Origin: Lichenicola sp965198655
Lineage (GTDB): Bacteria > Pseudomonadota > Alphaproteobacteria > Acetobacterales > Acetobacteraceae
DNA length: 64,000 nucleotides
Direction of reading: 5' to 3'
NCBI GenBank assembly: GCA_965198655.1
Contig: OZ240668.1
Span: 992,001-1,056,000 of the forward strand
In this document: positions 37,376 to 46,455 of the stretch, piece after piece
Layout: each line of letters starts with the position of its first letter
Numbering within the stretch: position 1 is the first letter of the stretch
Position numbers and translations under genes: made by a program
Notes under the pieces: generated by a model
Seen by the model: only the letters and a program-made list of their open reading frames with translations
What the model was told of the DNA's origin: nothing
The model's database searches: none

Positions 37376-38845
37376 ATGCTGACCGCGGCGAGCCTGGTCG
37401 CCGTGTGCCTCGTCACCGAGCTGCTGGATCCCCTGGCTAGGCCGCGACCCGCCGGCCGGGCGCCGTGGCGCCCGCGCAGCCTCCTCGCTTGGCCGTTCCG
37501 GCTGGGACCGTCGCTGTTTGCGTTCGGCCTGACGCTGGGCCTGATCGGGCGCCCGGCCGTGGCGGCCCTGGTCACCACGATCCTGCTGGCCGGGGTGGTG
37601 GCGGGCTCCAACGTCAAGCGCCGCCTGCTCGGCGAGCCGCTGTTGTTCACCGACGCCGCGGTGGCCGGCGAGATGCTGCGCCATCCCGGCTTCTACCTCG
37701 GTGCGATCGCGCCCGTGCTCCGGCTGGCGCTCGCCGCGGTGCTGGTCGCGATCGGCTGGCTGCTGCTCCGCGGCTGGACCGCAGCACTGCCGCCGCGCGC
37801 GGTCGGGGCCGGGCTGGCGCTGGGTTGCTGGCCGGTACTGGACCGGCTGGCGCGACTCGGGCCGTGGCGGCGCCTGATGGCGGCGCCGGCGGTCGAGGCG
37901 GACGTGTCGCGGCACGGGCTGCTCGCCACCGTGTCGCTGTACTGGCTGCGCTGGCGCCGGCAGCCCGATCCGCTCCCGCTGGCCGCACCGGATGCCGGCC
38001 CAAGTCCTGCGGATGGGCTGGTGCTGGTGGTGCAGTGCGAGTCGTTCGCCGACCCGCACGCGCTCGGCCCGTCGATCGCCGCCCGGGCGCCGCCGCTGCC
38101 GGGCCTGGCGCGGGCGCGGGCGCGGGCAGTGCGCTGGGGCGAGCTCGCCGCCTGCGGCTTCGGCGCCTACACCATGCGCACCGAGTACGGGGTGCTGTTC
38201 GGCCGGGAGGAGGACGAGCTCGGCTTCCGGTGCTTCGACCCGTTCCTGACCGCCGCCCGCGACCGGTCCGCCGCCCTGCCGGTCCGCCTAGGCGGCCGGT
38301 TCGGCGCGGCGCTGTTCGTTCACCCGCACGACCTCGGCTTCTACAACCGCGACCGGCTGATGCCGGCGATCGGCTTCACCGCCGTGCTGGGCGCGGACGC
38401 GTTCGCGGGCGCCCTCCGTCGCGGCCCGCACGTGGCCGACGCAGCGCTGGGCGACCGGCTGGACGCCTTGATCCGCGCCGCCGCCGGGCCGACCCTGATC
38501 TATGCCGTCACCATCGAGAACCACGGGCCCTGGAAAACGGGCCGGCTCGACCGCGGCAGGTCCGGCCTCGACGCCTATCTCGACCATCTCCGCGCCGGCG
38601 ACGCGCTGCTGGCCCGGCTGATCGACCTGCTGGACGCGCGGGGACGGCCGGCGGTGCTCGCCTTCTTCGGCGACCATCGCCCCTCGATCCCGGGCCTGGT
38701 CGAGCCGGCCGGCGGCCGCGACACGCCGTTCGTGCTGCTCCGGTTCGATGGCACGGGCGGCAAGGCGCAGGACGGGGCAGCGCCGGAGCGGCTGACCCCG
38801 GCCGGGCTGCATCATGCCATCCTGTGGCAAGCCGGTAGGCGGTAG
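37376..38845 (+). CDS. Membrane sulfatase-fold protein (LTA synthase/phosphoglycerol transferase-like)
   Basis: A 489-residue protein with about four or five N-terminal transmembrane helices. A periplasmic domain of the alkaline phosphatase/sulfatase superfamily follows, with LVLVVQCESFADP (metal ligand region), CGFGAYTMRTEYGVLFG (T/S nucleophile region), YAVTIENHGPW and AFFGDHRPSIPG (DH metal pair). LTA synthases and OpgB-type phosphoglycerol transferases share this plan. It lies between the kpsC and AONS-like genes, and the rhizobial rkp clusters place a related membrane gene here. Its substrate is unknown but is likely a capsule or its lipid anchor. Confidence 0.82.
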   Translation: MLTAASLVAVCLVTELLDPLARPRPAGRAPWRPRSLLAWPFRLGPSLFAFGLTLGLIGRPAVAALVTTILLAGVVAGSNVKRRLLGEPLLFTDAAVAGEMLRHPGFYLGAIAPVLRLALAAVLVAIGWLLLRGWTAALPPRAVGAGLALGCWPVLDRLARLGPWRRLMAAPAVEADVSRHGLLATVSLYWLRWRRQPDPLPLAAPDAGPSPADGLVLVVQCESFADPHALGPSIAARAPPLPGLARARARAVRWGELAACGFGAYTMRTEYGVLFGREEDELGFRCFDPFLTAARDRSAALPVRLGGRFGAALFVHPHDLGFYNRDRLMPAIGFTAVLGADAFAGALRRGPHVADAALGDRLDALIRAAAGPTLIYAVTIENHGPWKTGRLDRGRSGLDAYLDHLRAGDALLARLIDLLDARGRPAVLAFFGDHRPSIPGLVEPAGGRDTPFVLLRFDGTGGKAQDGAAPERLTPAGLHHAILWQAGRR

Positions 38846-38848
38846 AAG

Positions 38849-38958
38849 CCAGGGGCTTTACCCCTGGACCCCATGAAGGGCGGAGCCCTTCAAACCCGAT
38901 TCTTAAAGAAAATGGGGTCTGGGGCCGAGGCCCCAGCGGGTCCAGGGCAGCGCCCTGG
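38849..38958 (+). repeat. Dispersed palindromic repeat, copy 1
   Basis: A 110-bp element with nested inverted repeats. It opens with CCAGGGGCTTTACCCCTGG, has a middle block GAAGGGCGGAGCCCTTC and a second one GGGGCCGAGGCCCC, and closes with CCAGGGCAGCGCCCTGG. The same order of blocks, on the opposite strand, is seen at 44645-44779 and 50733-50842. It encodes nothing recognisable and lies in the gap between two convergent genes. Confidence 0.85.
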
Positions 38959-38986
38959 CCTTTCCTTGCCTCGTCCGAAGCCCGCC

Positions 38987-40192
38987 TCAGGACGCGGCGG
39001 CGATCGCCATCGGCGCGTGCTGCACCATACGGGCCTCGGCCACGATCTCCAGCGCCTCGGTGACGTCCGCCTCGCGGTGCTGCACCGACAGGAAGAAGCG
39101 CAGCCGCGGCTGGTCGCGCGGCACGCCGACCTGGACGATCGGCGGGCAGTAGTAGCCGCGGCCCAGCATCGCCTCGGCGCAGGCCACGGTTTCGGCGTTG
39201 TCGCGGAAGAATACCGGCACGACGCCGTGGCCGATCGCCGGCCCGATGTCGAGCCCGAGCCGGTCGGCCTCGGCGACGAAGTGCTGCGAGATCGCGTGCA
39301 GGCGCGCGATCCGCCACGGCTCCTCACGCAGGATGCGCAGCGCCGCCCCGGCGGCGGCGGCGATCGGCGGCGCCAGGCCGACGCTGAACACGAAGCCGGG
39401 CAGGGTGAAGTGCAGCCACTCCAGCACCCGCGCCTCGGCGGCGATGAAGCCGCCGCAACTGACGAACGCCTTGCTCAGGGTGCCGATGATCAGGTCGACC
39501 GCGCGCGGGTCGGTGCCCCAGTGCTCGGACAGGCCGCGGCCGGTAGCCCCCAGCACGCCGATCGAGTGCGCCTCGTCCACCATCAGCCAGCAATCGTGCG
39601 CCTGCTTCATCGCCAGCAGGCGCGGCAGGTCCGGCACGTCGCCGTCCATGCTGTACAGCCCTTCGACCACGATCAGGCAGCGGGCGTGGGCGCCGCGCTC
39701 GATTCGCAGGATCTGCTCCAGGTGGTCGAGGTCGTTGTGGCGGAAGGCGATGGTGCGGGCGCGCGAGCCGGTGGCGCCGGTGACGATGCTGTTGTGCGAC
39801 AGCTCGTCGATCAGCAGCAGGTCGCGCGAGCCGAGCAGGTGGCCGACCAGGGTCATGTTGGTCAGGTAGCCGCTGACCAGGCACAGGCTGGCCTCGTGGC
39901 CCACGAAGGCGGCGACGTCGCGTTCGAACGCGGCGTGGAAGTCGCGCTCGCCGCCGATCATGCGGGACGCCGACACCCCCACCCCGGTGTGCAGCGCCGC
40001 GTCCGCCGCCGCTTCGCGCACGCGCTGGTCGCCGGCCAGGCCCAGGTAGTCGTAGTTGCCGAAGCTGACCACCGGGCCTGCGCGGTTTTCCGCGGACAGC
40101 CGGTCGAACGAGCCCATGAAGTGCCGGACCTGTCCCAGCACCTCACGCCCAGCGAGGCGGAAACGACGGTCGGCATAGTCGGCGAGACGCAT
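38987..40192 (-). CDS. Alpha-oxoamine synthase family aminotransferase (serine palmitoyltransferase / AONS / RkpG-like)
   Basis: A 401-residue PLP-dependent acyltransferase. It has VSFGNYDYLGLAG near residue 45, the aspartate DEAHSIGVLG that contacts the cofactor, and the lysine of IIGTLSKAFVSCGG as Schiff-base residue. The family condenses an acyl-CoA or acyl-ACP with an amino acid (Ser, Gly or Ala) and releases CO2. Sequence alone does not decide between serine palmitoyltransferase and the rhizobial K-antigen protein RkpG. The adjacent SDR gene and GNAT-like gene favour a long-chain base or lipid-carrier role. ATG 40192 was chosen; upstream codons do not look coding. Confidence 0.85.
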   Translation of the reverse strand: MRLADYADRRFRLAGREVLGQVRHFMGSFDRLSAENRAGPVVSFGNYDYLGLAGDQRVREAAADAALHTGVGVSASRMIGGERDFHAAFERDVAAFVGHEASLCLVSGYLTNMTLVGHLLGSRDLLLIDELSHNSIVTGATGSRARTIAFRHNDLDHLEQILRIERGAHARCLIVVEGLYSMDGDVPDLPRLLAMKQAHDCWLMVDEAHSIGVLGATGRGLSEHWGTDPRAVDLIIGTLSKAFVSCGGFIAAEARVLEWLHFTLPGFVFSVGLAPPIAAAAGAALRILREEPWRIARLHAISQHFVAEADRLGLDIGPAIGHGVVPVFFRDNAETVACAEAMLGRGYYCPPIVQVGVPRDQPRLRFFLSVQHREADVTEALEIVAEARMVQHAPMAIAAAS

Positions 40193-40295
40193 CTGCGGGT
40201 CTTCATCCTTGGCCGGTGTTACGCGCGCCTGGCCCGTTCTGCTGCCGACCGGCGCAACGGGTGGAACCACCCTATAGCATCCCGGACCGACTTGC

Positions 40296-41105
40296 CTATT
40301 GCACGGAGGTTACAGGCCGTGGCGCCTGCTCCGCTCGCGTGCGGCGCATCACCGCGCGGCGCAGCGGCGGCGGCAGCAGGGCGGCGGCCCAGCCGATCGC
40401 GGCGAACTGCCACGGCAGCACCAGGTGCGCCTGGTTGCGCGCGATCGCGGCCATGATCCGCGACGCCGCCTCGTCCGGCTGCAGCAGGAACGGCTTGGGC
40501 GCCCGCAGCCGCCGGCTCATCGGCGTGTCGACGAAGCCGGGCGACAGCAGGGTGACGCCGACGCCGCGGCCATGCAGCCCGAGCCGAAGCGAGGTGGCAT
40601 AGCGCGACAGCCCGGCCTTGGAGCCGGCATAGGCGGCGGCATAAGGCAGGTCGTGGAAGGCGGCGACCGAGCCCAGCAGCGCGATCTGCCCGCCGCCGCG
40701 CCCCGCCATGCGCTCGGCGAGGGCCGCGGCCATGGCGACGGGGGCGGCGAAGTTGACCAGGGCCAGCTCCAGCACCAGCTCCGGTCGCTCGGCGGCGGCG
40801 CCCGGCTGCCGCATGTCGCCGAGCCCTGCGGCCAGGATCGCCAGCGCCACCGGGTCCCGCGCGTCGTCGGCGCGCACGGCGTCGAGTGCCGCGGCGGGGT
40901 CGAGGAGGTCGAGGGTGCGTAGCCGCACCGTGGCGCCGGCGGCACGGCAGCGCGTCGCCACGGCGTCGAGACGGGCCGGGTCGCGTCCCCACAGGATCAG
41001 CGTCCGGCCGGGTGCGGCATAGCCGAGCGCCAAGGCCGCACCCAGGCCGCTGGAAGCGCCGGTGACCAGGATGCAGCCGGGGACGCAGGGGGGGCGTCGG
41101 CTCAT
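40296..41105 (-). CDS. Short-chain dehydrogenase/reductase (CerR/RkpH-like)
   Basis: A 269-residue classical SDR. The cofactor motif is VTGASSGLGAALAL (TGxxxGxG), the catalytic block is LLGSVAAFHDLPYAAAYAGSKAG with Ser, Tyr and Lys, and NAAG is replaced by LAAGLGD. It lies 103 bases upstream of the alpha-oxoamine synthase gene on the same strand. In sphingolipid and rkp clusters the partner SDR reduces the 3-keto product of that enzyme, so a 3-ketosphinganine-like reductase is a reasonable proposal. The substrate is not proven. Confidence 0.85.
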   Translation of the reverse strand: MSRRPPCVPGCILVTGASSGLGAALALGYAAPGRTLILWGRDPARLDAVATRCRAAGATVRLRTLDLLDPAAALDAVRADDARDPVALAILAAGLGDMRQPGAAAERPELVLELALVNFAAPVAMAAALAERMAGRGGGQIALLGSVAAFHDLPYAAAYAGSKAGLSRYATSLRLGLHGRGVGVTLLSPGFVDTPMSRRLRAPKPFLLQPDEAASRIMAAIARNQAHLVLPWQFAAIGWAAALLPPPLRRAVMRRTRAEQAPRPVTSVQ

Positions 41106-41216
41106 GCGTCCTGCTCCGTCGAGTGTTGATGGGGGTGCATGTGTTTCCCTGGACGGCGTCCCGGCTTTATCTGTGGCCGCCGGCACGCTGCCACCACAAC
41201 GAGGATTCCTCCAAGC

Positions 41217-42419
41217 ATGGCTGATTCCGCTCCCCAGCGGGCCCAGGTCCCGTCGGCTGTTCCGCGGCCCGACGCCGCCGGCCTCGCGGTGGTTCCGGTC
41301 GAGACCGGGCGCCAACTGCGCGCCTTCCTGCGGCTGCCGCGTCGGCTTTATGACGGGCTGCCGGGCTTCGTGCCGCCGCTGGACCTGGAACGGCGCGGCA
41401 TGTTCCACCCCAAGGCGGCGCCGTTCTTCGCGCAAGGGCGTGCGCGCTACTTCCTCGCCATCCGCGACGGCCGGACGGTGGGACGCATCTCGGCGCAGGT
41501 CGACCCGGTGACGATGAACCAGTGGGGCGGCCGGATCGGGCTGTTCGGGGCGCTCGACGCCGCCGACGACGCGGAGGCGGTCGCGGCGCTGCTGGAGCAG
41601 GCGGCGGACTGGCTGAAGGCGGAGGGTATGGAGCGGGCGCGCGGCCCCTACGCCCTGGCGCCCAACGGCGAGGCCGGGCTGCTGGTGGAGGGCGAGCGGG
41701 AGCGCACCATGCTGATGTCGCCCTGGCACCCGTCCTATCTCGGGCCGCTGGTGGAGCGGGCGGGCTGGAACAAGGTCAAGGACCTGGTGTCCTACGAGCT
41801 GGCGATCGGGCCGGAGGCTGAGGCGGCGCTGCCGGTGGGGCGGAGCCGCCTGCTCGAGTCGGAGGCGGCGCGCGGCATCACCGTGCGCCGGCTGAGCCGC
41901 AAGCACCTGGCCCGGGATGCCGCGATCATGGGGCGGCTCTACAACGATGCCTGGGCCGACAACTGGGGCTTCGTGCCGATCACCGAGCCCGACATCGCGG
42001 CGATGGTGAAGGAGCTCAAGCCGATGATACGGCCCGAGCACCTGGTGCTGGTCGAGCGCGACGGCGTGCCGGTCGGCTTCGCGCTGGTGCTGCCCAACAT
42101 CTACGACATCGTGGGCGACCTCGGCGGCGCGCCGAGCCCGCTGGGCTGGATCAGGCTGGTGTCGCGGCTGCTGCGCAACCGGTTCGTCTCGGGGCGGGTG
42201 ATCCTGCTCGGCATCGCCGCCTCGCTGCGCGGCACCACGCTGGGGGCGATGATGCCGTCGCTGATCATCGCCGAGCTGATGCGACGCGGCCGCGACATGC
42301 CGTTCCGCACCGTGGAGCTGGGCTGGATCCTGGAGGACAACTGGCGCATGCGCCGCCTGATCGAGCGGCTGTCGCCGCGCCCGAACAAGGTGTTCCGGCT
42401 CTACGAGCGGGGGCTTTGA
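41217..42419 (+). CDS. GNAT-fold acyltransferase-like protein (YghO family; bacterial ceramide synthase-like)
   Basis: A 400-residue protein related to E. coli YghO and to proteins often annotated as N-acetyltransferase or dATP pyrophosphohydrolase. Recognisable features are DGLPGFVPPLDLERRGMF, the GRISAQVDP strand, RARGPYALAPNGEAGLLVEG and the C-terminal GWILEDNWRMRRLIERLS that fits the second half of a GNAT domain. In Caulobacter a member of this family is reported to acylate the long-chain base in ceramide synthesis. It is divergent from the SDR/alpha-oxoamine synthase pair with a 111-base gap, which fits a shared lipid pathway. The annotation is by analogy. Confidence 0.7.
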   Translation: MADSAPQRAQVPSAVPRPDAAGLAVVPVETGRQLRAFLRLPRRLYDGLPGFVPPLDLERRGMFHPKAAPFFAQGRARYFLAIRDGRTVGRISAQVDPVTMNQWGGRIGLFGALDAADDAEAVAALLEQAADWLKAEGMERARGPYALAPNGEAGLLVEGERERTMLMSPWHPSYLGPLVERAGWNKVKDLVSYELAIGPEAEAALPVGRSRLLESEAARGITVRRLSRKHLARDAAIMGRLYNDAWADNWGFVPITEPDIAAMVKELKPMIRPEHLVLVERDGVPVGFALVLPNIYDIVGDLGGAPSPLGWIRLVSRLLRNRFVSGRVILLGIAASLRGTTLGAMMPSLIIAELMRRGRDMPFRTVELGWILEDNWRMRRLIERLSPRPNKVFRLYERGL

Positions 42420-42581
42420 CGGCGAGACGTCCGGCTGGGATCTGCGACACCCGGAACCGCAGGCCGATCGGGCATTCATGATCGTGTCGCCTGGTACGCC
42501 GATTGCTAGCGGCGCATTGCAAATCGGGTGGCACCGGGAAATCGGGCGGCTCCAAAGCCCGATCCATCGAGGAGGTAGCGG

Positions 42582-44591
42582 ATGTCTCGGAGACCTCGCG
42601 GCAGGACGGTCCGATACGGGCGCTCGACCCTGCTGGGCCTGGCGGCACTCGGCGGCAGCCTGGCCGGCAACCCTGCGCGCGCCGGCTCGACGGATGTCAG
42701 CACGATCATGCAGGTGATGGCAGGTTTGGTGCCGAGCCATGGCGGGACATCCGGACCGGCTGTTTCGGACCTCGGGCCGGTCGCGATCGGGAGTCCGACC
42801 GCGCTGACCATCTACCTCGCCCCGCGCGATCCGGCGGGACTCGCGGCCTTCGCGACCGCGGTGCAGACGCCGGGCGATCCGCAGTTCCACCACTTCCTGA
42901 CCCGGCCGGAGTTCGTGGCGCGGTTCGCCGCGACCGACGCCGACATCGCCCTGGTGGAATCCGTGCTCCGCCAGGAGGGCTTCACCATCGGCGCCCTCTA
43001 CGCCAACCACTTGGCGCTGGAGGTCTCGGCGCCCGCGGGGACGGCGTCCAACGCGTTCGGGTTGACGCTGCGCCGCCTGTCCAGCGACGGGCGGGCCGGA
43101 ACCGTGTCGACGACGCCGGTCACGCTGCCCGCCTCCCTCCGCGCCCTGGTGCGCGGGGTCGGCGGCTTCGACACCGTGCTGTCGCGCCGGGGCGGCCACC
43201 TGCAGGCGCCCGCCGCGATCCGGCGGGGAGGCGCCCGACCGTCCGCCTCAGCGGCAGCGGCGGATCAGCCCGGCTTCTACACGCCGATGGACTACGAGAC
43301 GCGCTACGACGTTCTGCCCCTGGTGAAGGCAGGTGCGACCGGACGGGGCACCACGATCGGCATCGTGACCTTGTCCGATTTCGACGTGGCGGATGCCGCG
43401 ACCTTCTTCAAGGCGATCGGCGTCGCGGTCGGGCCGAACCACGTCACCAAGGTCGACGTGGACGGCGGCACCGATCCGTCCACGCCCTACGGCGATGGCG
43501 ACCCGGGCGAGAGCGACCTCGACGTGCAGCAGTCGGGCGCCATCGCGCCGAACGCCACCGTGCTCGCCTACGTGACGCCGAACATCTCCTCGGCGACCTT
43601 CCTGAACGGCTTCGAGGCCGCAGCCTCGGACAACCTCGCCGACGTCGTTTCCTGCTCCTGGGGCGAGGCCGAACTCAACTTCCTTCCCAACGCGCTGACG
43701 GGCGGCCAGGACCAGACGTTCTACCTCCAGGCGTTCCACGACGCCTTCCTGGAGATGGCGGCGCAGGGTCAGACGGTGTTCACGGACGCCGACGACAACG
43801 GCGCGTTCGAGGTCAACCGCTTCCAGTATCCGGTCTTCCCGGCCGTGGGCCAGCCGCCCGCCTACACCCCGGTCTACTCGATCCACCACCCGTCGAGCGA
43901 CCCGCTGGTGACCGCCGCGGGCGGCACCACGACCCCGTTCACCGCGCACTACACCGGATATCCGCCGATCGACGTCACGACGGAACAAGCCTGGAGCTGG
44001 AGCTACTTCCCGCTGAGCGCGCTCACCCTCGACGTCGGCCTGAACGAGGTGGTGACGGAGGTCGAGGAGAACTTCGCCGTCGGCGGCGGCGGCGGCGTGA
44101 GCATCTACTGGCCAACACCCGGCTATCAGTCCAAGCTTCCGGGCGTCATCCCGACTCTGCCAGACCAGGCGCTGCTGCAGCTCGGCGGATCGCCCCAGCT
44201 TCTCGCGACCGAACCGGGTGGCTTTGCCGGACGCAACATCCCCGACCTTTCGGCCGACGCCGATCCTGACACCGGATATTTCTACGTCCAGAGTGGGCAG
44301 ACGTACGACTATTACGGCGGGACCAGCTTCGTGGCGCCGCAGTTCGCGGGGACGATCGCGTTGATGATCGAGGGCCTCGGGCACCGGGTCGGGCAGCTCA
44401 ACCCCCTTCTCTATGCGCTGCAAGTCAAGGGCGCCGCTCCGGCGCGCGACATCCGGGTCGGTGACAACTGGGGCTTCCTGGCCCAGCCCGGCTACGACCA
44501 GACGACCGGGCTGGGCGTGATCGACGCGGCCAGTCTCTACAAGGGGTTGAGCAGCTACGACGCGACGAGCCTGGCGAGGACAGCCGAATAA
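42582..44591 (+). CDS. Sedolisin (peptidase family S53) with pro-domain
   Basis: A 669-residue secreted protease. A signal peptide (GLAALGGSLAGNPARA) is followed by an activation peptide (from about residue 65, YLAPRDPAGLAAFATAVQTP and FHHFLTRPEFVARF), typical of pro-kumamolisins. The catalytic domain carries ESDLDVQQSG (Glu/Asp pair), VFTDADDNGA (oxyanion Asp) and GGTSFVAPQF (Ser). S53 enzymes are acid-active endopeptidases or tripeptidyl-peptidases. The ribosome-binding site GAGGAGG lies before the ATG. A paralogue is encoded at 53406-55370. Confidence 0.92.
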   Translation: MSRRPRGRTVRYGRSTLLGLAALGGSLAGNPARAGSTDVSTIMQVMAGLVPSHGGTSGPAVSDLGPVAIGSPTALTIYLAPRDPAGLAAFATAVQTPGDPQFHHFLTRPEFVARFAATDADIALVESVLRQEGFTIGALYANHLALEVSAPAGTASNAFGLTLRRLSSDGRAGTVSTTPVTLPASLRALVRGVGGFDTVLSRRGGHLQAPAAIRRGGARPSASAAAADQPGFYTPMDYETRYDVLPLVKAGATGRGTTIGIVTLSDFDVADAATFFKAIGVAVGPNHVTKVDVDGGTDPSTPYGDGDPGESDLDVQQSGAIAPNATVLAYVTPNISSATFLNGFEAAASDNLADVVSCSWGEAELNFLPNALTGGQDQTFYLQAFHDAFLEMAAQGQTVFTDADDNGAFEVNRFQYPVFPAVGQPPAYTPVYSIHHPSSDPLVTAAGGTTTPFTAHYTGYPPIDVTTEQAWSWSYFPLSALTLDVGLNEVVTEVEENFAVGGGGGVSIYWPTPGYQSKLPGVIPTLPDQALLQLGGSPQLLATEPGGFAGRNIPDLSADADPDTGYFYVQSGQTYDYYGGTSFVAPQFAGTIALMIEGLGHRVGQLNPLLYALQVKGAAPARDIRVGDNWGFLAQPGYDQTTGLGVIDAASLYKGLSSYDATSLARTAE

Positions 44592-44644
44592 GGCCTCTTT
44601 CCAGAAGGTTGTTTGAGAACTCGTGTTCGACCAGGAAGCCAAGG

Positions 44645-44779
44645 CCAGGGCTTTGCCCTGGACCCACTGGGACCGTCACGCGAAGCGTGCTCACGCACGA
44701 TGGCCCCAGCCCCCGTTACTTGTAAGAATTGGGTTTGAAGGGTTCCGCCCTTCATGGAGTCCAGGGGCGACGCCCCTGG
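44645..44779 (-). repeat. Dispersed palindromic repeat, copy 2
   Basis: Reverse-orientation copy of the element at 38849-38958. It opens with CCAGGGCTTTGCCCTGG, contains GGGTTTGAAGGG and closes with CCAGGGGCGACGCCCCTGG. A 25-bp expansion containing another small palindrome (CACGCGAAGCGTG) distinguishes it. The 40 bases before it (from GGTTGTTTGAGA) resemble those before copy 3, so the unit may be longer than the palindromic core. Confidence 0.85.
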
Positions 44780-44820
44780 GCTTCGGACGCGGTGTATCGA
44801 CTGAGTCTTGCGCCCGTCGT

Positions 44821-45591
44821 TCAGTCCTCGACCGTGCCGTGCGAGTCCGCGTGGCCAAGGCGCCAGTATCCGGCGGCCTTGATGTCGCTGCGGGCGACGC
44901 CGCGCGCGATCAGCGCCGTGCGCAGCCGTCGCACGGTGTCGATCTCGCCGGCGAGCCAGGCGTGCAGGTCGGCGGCCGGCAGGCGGGCGGTCCGGAACGC
45001 TTCCTCCAGCAGCCGGGTGGTGCCGGCCGCCGCGCCGCCGCGATACAGCCAGACGATCTCGGCGCTGCCGGCGGTCGGCAGCCGGCGCTCCTCGGCGGCG
45101 TCGGCGGCCTCGATCAGCACCAGCGCGCGCGTGCCCGGCCGCATCTCCTCCAGGCGGCGGGAGATCGCCGGCAGGGCGCTCTCATCGCCGGCGAGCAGGT
45201 AGAAGGCGTAGTCCTCCGGGATCAGCAGCGAGCCGCGCGGGCCGGCGACGCCCAGCCACTGGCCGGGGGCCGCCTGCGCCGCCCAGGCGGCGGCGGGGCC
45301 GTCGCCGTGCAGCGCGAACTCCAGGGTCAGCTCGCGGGCGACCGGATCGTAACGGCGCGGGGTGTAGTCGCGCACCGGCCCCTCCGGGAACGCCGGCGTA
45401 TGGTCGCCGGGCGGGGGGAAGAACAGCTTCACGTGGTCGTCGGCGGCGGCCGAGCTGAAGCCGTCCAGCGCGTCGCCGCCGAGCACGATACGGCACATGC
45501 GCGGCGTGAGCCGCTCCACCCGCACCACCTGCAGCAGGCGGCGGCGGACCTCATGTCGGACGCGCAGCGGCGTACGGGTCAGGGCGTTCAT
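44821..45591 (-). CDS. Siderophore-interacting protein / ferric-siderophore reductase (YqjH/ViuB family)
   Basis: A 256-residue flavoprotein of the SIP family. The FAD-binding strand DYTPRRYDPVARELTLEFALHG contains the RxYTxR motif, and the NAD(P)-binding part has LLAGDESALPAISRRLEEM and the C-terminal AGYWRLGHADSHG. These enzymes reduce ferric siderophores in the cytoplasm to release iron. The start overlaps the stop of the PadR-type gene by ATGA; this is the YqjI-YqjH arrangement in which the regulator controls the reductase. Confidence 0.92.
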   Translation of the reverse strand: MNALTRTPLRVRHEVRRRLLQVVRVERLTPRMCRIVLGGDALDGFSSAAADDHVKLFFPPPGDHTPAFPEGPVRDYTPRRYDPVARELTLEFALHGDGPAAAWAAQAAPGQWLGVAGPRGSLLIPEDYAFYLLAGDESALPAISRRLEEMRPGTRALVLIEAADAAEERRLPTAGSAEIVWLYRGGAAAGTTRLLEEAFRTARLPAADLHAWLAGEIDTVRRLRTALIARGVARSDIKAAGYWRLGHADSHGTVED

Positions 45592-46217
45592 GAGCGGCCT
45601 TTCAGGATCTCGTCGGTGGCACGGGCGAGGATGGCGGCGATGCGACGTGCCTCGTCCGGGCCGGCGTCGCGCGTGCGCATCAAGACGGCCTTGAGCGCGT
45701 GGCGAGCGTCGTGCAGGGCGTCGGCCGCGTCCGGGTCGCGGTCGCTTAAGCCGGCGAAAGCGTCGCGCACGCCGTCCATGCGGGTGCCGATCCGCGACAG
45801 CATGTCGAGCATGGCGTCGGCACGGACGCGGTTGGCGGCGAGCTCGGTGCGGCCGGCCTCGGTGAGGGTGTAGAGCTTGCGTGTGCCTTCGAGGGACATG
45901 GCGGCGTGGCCGATCTCTTCCAGAAAGGTCAGGGCCGGATAGATCATGCCGGGGCTGGGGGCATAGAAGCCGCCGGACCGTTCCTCCAGGGTGCGGATCA
46001 GCTCGTAGCCGTGGGCCGGGCGCTCGGCGAGCAGGGCCAGGAGCAGGAGCTGCAGGTCGGCGGAGCCGAACTTGCGGGCGCCCGGCATGCCGTCGCCGCC
46101 CATGAAGCCGCCGCGGCCGAAGCCGCGACCGCCGCCGGGGCCGCGACCGCCCCCGGGGCCACGGTGGCCGATGGCGTGGACGAAGTGATGGAAGTGGGTG
46201 TGACTATCTTTGAACAT
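45588..46217 (-). CDS. PadR family transcriptional regulator with His-rich N-terminus (YqjI-like)
   Basis: A 209-residue regulator. The N-terminal 45 residues are rich in His and Gly (HTHFHHFVHAIGH and GPGGGRGFGRGG), a likely metal-binding region. A PadR winged-helix domain follows (LQLLLLALLAERPAHGYELIRTLEE, PSPGMIYPALTFLEE) with a C-terminal helix bundle. E. coli YqjI has the same design and represses itself and the ferric reductase gene in response to nickel or iron. An inverted repeat overlaps its start codon and is a candidate operator. It is followed by the reductase gene with ATGA overlap. Confidence 0.88.
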   Translation of the reverse strand: MFKDSHTHFHHFVHAIGHRGPGGGRGPGGGRGFGRGGFMGGDGMPGARKFGSADLQLLLLALLAERPAHGYELIRTLEERSGGFYAPSPGMIYPALTFLEEIGHAAMSLEGTRKLYTLTEAGRTELAANRVRADAMLDMLSRIGTRMDGVRDAFAGLSDRDPDAADALHDARHALKAVLMRTRDAGPDEARRIAAILARATDEILKGRS

Positions 46218-46230
46218 ATCTTACGATATG
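46215..46230. promoter_or_regulatory. Candidate operator of the PadR/YqjI-like regulator
   Basis: A perfect 6-bp inverted repeat, CATATC and GATATG separated by TTAC, covers the start codon of the PadR gene. Its location at the start of the autoregulated gene, and the AT-rich symmetry in a GC-rich genome, suggest a repressor site. No experimental motif is known to me that would confirm it. Confidence 0.45.
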
Positions 46231-46455
46231 AGGGGCTGATGGAAATTGCTAGTGGAATCTGCAAGCGGGTGCGGCGGCGCGACCGACTGGGCCGTTCGGG
46301 GCCCGTTCGAGAATGAGTGTAGCCTGCGATCCGACGCGCCTCGCCTCGCGCTCGGCCACGGCCCACGGCCAGGAAGCCGCTCCGCTTCGTTCAGGGTGGA
46401 CACGTGGCCGGGCCGCTTACCCCGGGCGCGGCACTCTTACTCGGCACACCTCTTC

